From the NCBI GenBank assembly GCA_903930745.1, contig CAIYZX010000086.1:1-9232 (forward strand): a stretch of 9,232 nucleotides of DNA, given 5' to 3'. This document shows, piece after piece, positions 6,384 through 9,232 of this stretch (positions are counted from its first letter, which is position 1; every line of letters starts with the position of its first letter). Origin of the DNA: an uncultured Chloroflexota bacterium (lineage in GTDB: Bacteria; Chloroflexota; Limnocylindria; Limnocylindrales; CSP1-4). The position numbers were made by a program, and so were the translations under genes. The notes beneath the pieces were generated by a model. It had not been told where the DNA came from. It ran no database searches and was given only the letters and a program-made list of their open reading frames with translations.

Positions 6384-7585
6384 GCGGGCTGCCCGTCACC
6401 ACGGCCGATGTGATCGTCGTTGGCGCGGGCGTCCAGGGCTCCGCCACGGCGTTCCACCTCGCCCGGCGCGGGCTGCGCGTCGCGGTCCTGGACCGCGCCT
6501 ATCCGGGTGCGGGCGCCACGGGACGCTCGTCCGGCTTCGTCCGGATGCACTACGACCTCGCGGTGGAGTCCGAGCTCGCCTGGCGCGCCTTCCCCACCTT
6601 CGAGCACTGGGCGGAGATCGTGGGCGAGGGCGACTGCGGCTTCAGCCGCATCGGCTTCCTGCAGCTGGTCCCGCACCACCAGGTGGCCAGCCTGCGCGCC
6701 AACGTGGCCGCACAGCAGGCGGTGGGGATCGACACGCGGGTGGTCACGGCGGCCGATGTCGCAGACCTCGTGCCCGGCATGGTCGCGGACGACGTGGAGG
6801 CCGGTGCCTGGGAGCCCCGATCCGGCTATGCGGATCCCACGGGCACGGCGGCCGGGCTGCTGGCGGCCGCGCGGCGGTTGGGCACCTCGTATGCGGGCGG
6901 CGTCGCGGTCCAGCGGATCCTCGTGGACGGCGGGCGGGTCACAGGCGTGGCCACGGACCGCGGCGAGATCCACGCTCCCGTGGTGGTAAACGCGGCGGGT
7001 GCCATCGCCGGCAAGGTTGCGGCCACCGCGGGCATCAACGTGCCCATCAAGCCGTGGCGCCACGACACCGGCTACTTCGGCCTCCCTTCCGCTCGTCCCG
7101 GCGGACCCGGCCGGCCCATCCCCGTGGTCCTGGACAACATCACCACGGTCTACTTCCGCTCCGAGGGGCGTGACCTGCTGCTCGTGGGTCTCGAGGTGGG
7201 CAACGACATCGGCGGGGACCCGGACCGCCCGATGGAGACGTACGACCCGGAGATCGTCCCGCAGCTCGCGGAGAAGGTCTGCGGCCGCCTGCCCTGGATG
7301 GTGGACGGCGACTTCCGCACCGCGCACCCGGGGCAGGACGGCATGTCGCCGGACCAGCGCGCCATCCTTGGGCCCGTGGGTGCCGAGGGACCGGACGGCC
7401 TCTACCTGCAGTGCGGGTTCAGCGGGTCCGGCTTCAAGACGGCGCCCGCGGTGGGGGAGGCGATGGCCGAGTGGATCCTGGACGGCGCGCCCGCCCTGGC
7501 CGGCCTGGCCCGGTTCGACCTCGGCCGCTTCGCCCGCGGCGACCTCCTGGTGGGCGAGCACCCCTACGAGTCGCTCTGGCGCTGA
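6380..7585 (+). CDS. FAD-dependent oxidoreductase of the DAO family (sarcosine oxidase beta/glycine oxidase-like)
   Basis: Probably oxidises a secondary amine or amino acid with FAD, releasing an imine and passing electrons to oxygen or another acceptor. The 401-residue product has an N-terminal Rossmann FAD site: VIVVGAGVQGSATAFHLARRG (GxGxxG at 15-20), followed by Asp38 at the end of the next strand for the adenosine ribose. ATGRSSGFVRMHY (46-58) matches the FAD-contacting block of sarcosine oxidase beta-like proteins. NAAGA (204-208) and the C-terminal GFSGSGFKTAPAVGEAMAEWIL (346-367) complete the DAO fold. No signal peptide or extra domain is seen. ATG 6380 overlaps the deaminase stop (ATGA) and has a good AGGAGG, so it is the third gene of the argH unit. 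No sarcosine oxidase alpha, gamma or delta genes are present, so a stand-alone enzyme is likelier. The substrate cannot be read from sequence. Confidence 0.9.
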   Translation: MSGLPVTTADVIVVGAGVQGSATAFHLARRGLRVAVLDRAYPGAGATGRSSGFVRMHYDLAVESELAWRAFPTFEHWAEIVGEGDCGFSRIGFLQLVPHHQVASLRANVAAQQAVGIDTRVVTAADVADLVPGMVADDVEAGAWEPRSGYADPTGTAAGLLAAARRLGTSYAGGVAVQRILVDGGRVTGVATDRGEIHAPVVVNAAGAIAGKVAATAGINVPIKPWRHDTGYFGLPSARPGGPGRPIPVVLDNITTVYFRSEGRDLLLVGLEVGNDIGGDPDRPMETYDPEIVPQLAEKVCGRLPWMVDGDFRTAHPGQDGMSPDQRAILGPVGAEGPDGLYLQCGFSGSGFKTAPAVGEAMAEWILDGAPALAGLARFDLGRFARGDLLVGEHPYESLWR

Positions 7586-7644
7586 ACCGGCGCCCCGACC
7601 CCCCCGCTGGCCCCCGCGTCACCCTTGGCCCGCGCTACCCCCGT

Positions 7645-7658
7645 ATTCACCGGTGAAT
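7645..7658. repeat. Perfect 14-bp palindrome
   Basis: ATTCACCGGTGAAT reads identically on both strands, with no loop. A dyad of this kind is more like a binding site for a dimeric regulator than an RNA hairpin. It sits 60 bases after the FAD-oxidoreductase stop, where no promoter is obvious. Confidence 0.75.
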
Positions 7659-7802
7659 GGCCCGGGGCCACGAGCAGCGAGGCTCATGCCCGGATGGCGC
7701 CTGCGGGGCCGCAGCTCTGCGGGTCGGCTGCTCGTCTCATGCAGGCGTGAATGGGCGGGCCACCGCCGCGGGCGGACATCGATCCCCGTGCAGCATCGGC
7801 CG

Positions 7803-7846
7803 AGTCGCCGGGCGACTTGCTCGATGGTGCGGCGAAGCGGATCGCC
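7803..7846 (-). terminator. Possible hairpin terminator region downstream of the histidine kinase
   Basis: Two short hairpins lie 22-65 bases past the kinase stop: GGCGA-AGCGGA-TCGCC (7831-7846) and AGTCGC-CGG-GCGACT (7803-7817). Neither has a following U-run on either strand, so a Rho-independent role is doubtful; they may instead protect or fold the 3' end. Confidence 0.2.
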
Positions 7847-7867
7847 AGACCTGACGACTGCCGCGGA

Positions 7868-9202
7868 TCAGGCCCCGGACAGGGGTAGCGCGATCATGAA
7901 CCGCGAGCCGCCGAAGCCGTTCTTCTCGATCCAGACACGGCCACCCATGCCCTCCATCAGCCGGCGAGCGGCGAAGAGCCCGATGCCGGAGCCGCGCGAG
8001 CGGACCGTGTCCACGCGCACGTAGGGCTGGAAGACCGTCTCCCAGACCTCGATCGGCACGCCCGGGCCGTCGTCCGTGATGTAGACATGCACCTCGTCCG
8101 CCGTGCGCCATGCGCCGATGGAGACCGCGAAGTCCGGCGGCGCGTACTTCGCCTCGTTGTCCAGGATCTGCTCCAGGACCTGGCGGAAGCGGGGCTCGTC
8201 GCCCACGCCCACGAGCGGGTACGGGGGCGGTGCCCAGCGGACCGCGCGGGTGCGGAGCAGGAGCGCCAGCGTGCCCACGGTCCGGTCGATGGAGTCCGAG
8301 ACATCGAACGGATCGCGCCGCAGGCCGGTGAGGCCGTCGCCGCGGACGGCGGCGAGGATCCCGTCAACCAGCCGGTCCAGGCGCGTGATCATGTCCGTGG
8401 CGCCGGCGCGCCAGCTCTCGGCGACCTCCGGCTCCGTGCGGGGGAGCGGCGAGATGGCCGCGTCCGCGAGGAGATCCACGTAGGCGCGGACCACAGCGAG
8501 CGGCGTGCGCAGCTCGTGCGTCACCACCGCCAGCAGCTCCGCCCGCGCGGCGTCCAGCTGCGAGAGCCGGTCCAGCTGCTCCTCCGCCTCCGACTGGAGC
8601 CGCCCCTTCTCCACGATCCCGGCGAGCAGCGCGGCGATCGTGGCGAGGAACTCCACCTCCTCTGGCGCGAAGCCGCGGACGTCCGTGGCCTGGACGTTGA
8701 GGACGCCCACCACGGACTCGTTCCAGACGAGCGGCATGGAGAGCATCGCGTGGAGACCCTTGATGTCGAAGCCGCGGACCCACGAGAAGCGCAGGTCGCT
8801 GACCACGTCCTCCGACATGACCGGTGTCCGCTCCGCGGCCGCGCGGCCCGTCAGGCCATCGCCAACCGCGAGGCTCACCTTGCCCACCTGCTCGCGGTCC
8901 AGGCCGTTGGTGGCGGTCAGCGTGAGGCGCCTGCCGTCGCGGTCCAGCAGGTAGAGCGAGCAGACCTCCACGCCCATCGCGAGGGTGGTGCGGTCCACCA
9001 CCGTGCGCATGAGCTCGTCCCAGTCGCGGGCCTGGGTGGCCAGCTGGGCGAACTCGTGGAGGAAGGCGAGGCGGTCAACGAGGCGCGCGGGAACGGCACG
9101 CGAGCCTGGCCTGCGGCGCAGGCGCGCACGCGGGCTGGAGGTCGGATCGGCGCTCCTGTCGGCCTTCTCGCTCTTGTTGCTCACGCGGCCACGGTACGGC
9201 AT
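7868..9202 (-). CDS. Soluble GAF-domain sensor histidine kinase
   Basis: Cytoplasmic two-component sensor: it should autophosphorylate on histidine in response to a ligand or redox state sensed by its GAF domain. In the 444-residue frame from ATG 9202, residues 1-40 are a polar, arginine-rich tail. Residues 45-196 are a GAF domain, with VCSLYLLDRDG near 80, GDGLTGRAA near 114 and MSMPLVW/VVGVLNVQA near 155-172. Residues 197-222 form a short helical linker. The HisKA H-box THELRTPL places the phosphoacceptor at His229. The HATPase domain has an N-box (LDNEAKYAPP, Asn349), G1 DDGPGVP (377-383), an F-box (VFQPYVRV) and G2 GSGIGL (404-409). No membrane segment is present. A GTG at 9184 may be the true start: a TACCGT hexamer lies just upstream of it and no Shine-Dalgarno site precedes either codon. 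No partner response regulator is in the window; the upstream side ends 30 bases after the start. Confidence 0.94.
   Translation of the reverse strand: MPYRGRVSNKSEKADRSADPTSSPRARLRRRPGSRAVPARLVDRLAFLHEFAQLATQARDWDELMRTVVDRTTLAMGVEVCSLYLLDRDGRRLTLTATNGLDREQVGKVSLAVGDGLTGRAAAERTPVMSEDVVSDLRFSWVRGFDIKGLHAMLSMPLVWNESVVGVLNVQATDVRGFAPEEVEFLATIAALLAGIVEKGRLQSEAEEQLDRLSQLDAARAELLAVVTHELRTPLAVVRAYVDLLADAAISPLPRTEPEVAESWRAGATDMITRLDRLVDGILAAVRGDGLTGLRRDPFDVSDSIDRTVGTLALLLRTRAVRWAPPPYPLVGVGDEPRFRQVLEQILDNEAKYAPPDFAVSIGAWRTADEVHVYITDDGPGVPIEVWETVFQPYVRVDTVRSRGSGIGLFAARRLMEGMGGRVWIEKNGFGGSRFMIALPLSGA
9191..9196 (-). promoter_or_regulatory. Possible -10 hexamer for a leaderless histidine kinase transcript
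   Basis: Minus strand TACCGT in context CCGTACCGT, followed by six bases and an in-frame GTG at 9184. If used, transcription would begin at or beside that GTG and the ATG at 9202 would be upstream of the message. The motif is weak and no -35 is evident. Confidence 0.25.
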
Positions 9203-9232
9203 CCGGCACCGTTCCGGCGCGGTTTCGCCCGG

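Larger units (their letters stand above)
7586..7867. other. Gene-free gap between converging genes, rich in short inverted repeats
   Basis: No convincing gene is seen in these 282 bases. They contain a perfect 14-bp palindrome (7645-7658), an adjoining TGGCCC-G-GGGCCA (7658-7670), a hairpin CTGCG-GGGC-CGCAG (7701-7714), and two more hairpins at 7803-7846. None has a U-tract. A 65-codon frame starting at ATG 7657 has no recognisable motif and no ribosome site, and is taken as chance. Confidence 0.6.

Noticed and set aside
6347..7561. 404-codon minus-strand frame opposite the FAD oxidoreductase
   Set aside because: Same shadow effect: low-complexity composition and no motif, while the plus-strand protein has a clear FAD site and DAO C-terminus.
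7657..7854. Possible 65-codon small gene in the gap after the FAD oxidoreductase
   Set aside because: There is no Shine-Dalgarno site, no domain, several cysteines in a low-complexity context, and the start lies inside the 14-bp palindrome. A chance frame is likelier.
7586..7867. tRNA or other structured RNA gene in the convergent gap
   Set aside because: The hairpins do not form a cloverleaf and no T-loop GGTTC-type sequence or other known RNA signature was found.

Overview
The window is high-GC bacterial DNA (about 70 % G+C by eye) with tightly packed, uninterrupted genes. The organism is probably a soil or freshwater member of the Chloroflexota, of the Limnocylindria/Ellin6529 kind; a high-GC actinobacterium is the main alternative. 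The clues are a lipoprotein whose anchor cysteine is followed by Gly and a long Ala/Pro/Thr/Glu linker, and several start codons lying just after a TAnnnT hexamer with no usable Shine-Dalgarno site. Neither clue is decisive.

Left part (1-3819) is a carbohydrate locus. On the minus strand, a solute-binding lipoprotein (375-1742) is followed by the first 110 codons or so of an ABC sugar permease cut by the left edge. Diverging from them on the plus strand are a DeoR-type repressor (1971-2771) and a complete galT (2761-3819) overlapping it by 11 bases. The divergent gap holds a well-formed promoter for the transporter, with 9-bp inverted repeat arms on both sides of it. This suggests control of uptake by the neighbouring repressor. 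GalT points to galactose or a galactoside as the imported sugar. A perfect 14-bp stem-loop lies between the binding-protein gene and the permease body.

Middle part (3837-7585) is a second plus-strand unit with its own promoter-like hexamer: argH, then an adenosine deaminase (add), then an FAD-dependent amine or amino-acid oxidoreductase. The three are joined by ATGA stop/start overlaps, so they are probably translated in a coupled way. The grouping mixes arginine synthesis, purine salvage and amine oxidation and has no obvious single pathway.

Right part (7586-9232): a gene-free gap of about 280 bases between converging genes carries a perfect 14-bp palindrome and several short GC hairpins. 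A minus-strand soluble GAF-domain histidine kinase follows (7868-9184 or 9202), with all kinase boxes intact and no response regulator in view.

I found no mobile element, CRISPR array, tRNA or rRNA, and no clearly novel multi-gene system. The most interesting signals are regulatory: the hairpin at 274-307, the operator-like arms around the transporter promoter, and the orphan palindrome at 7645-7658.
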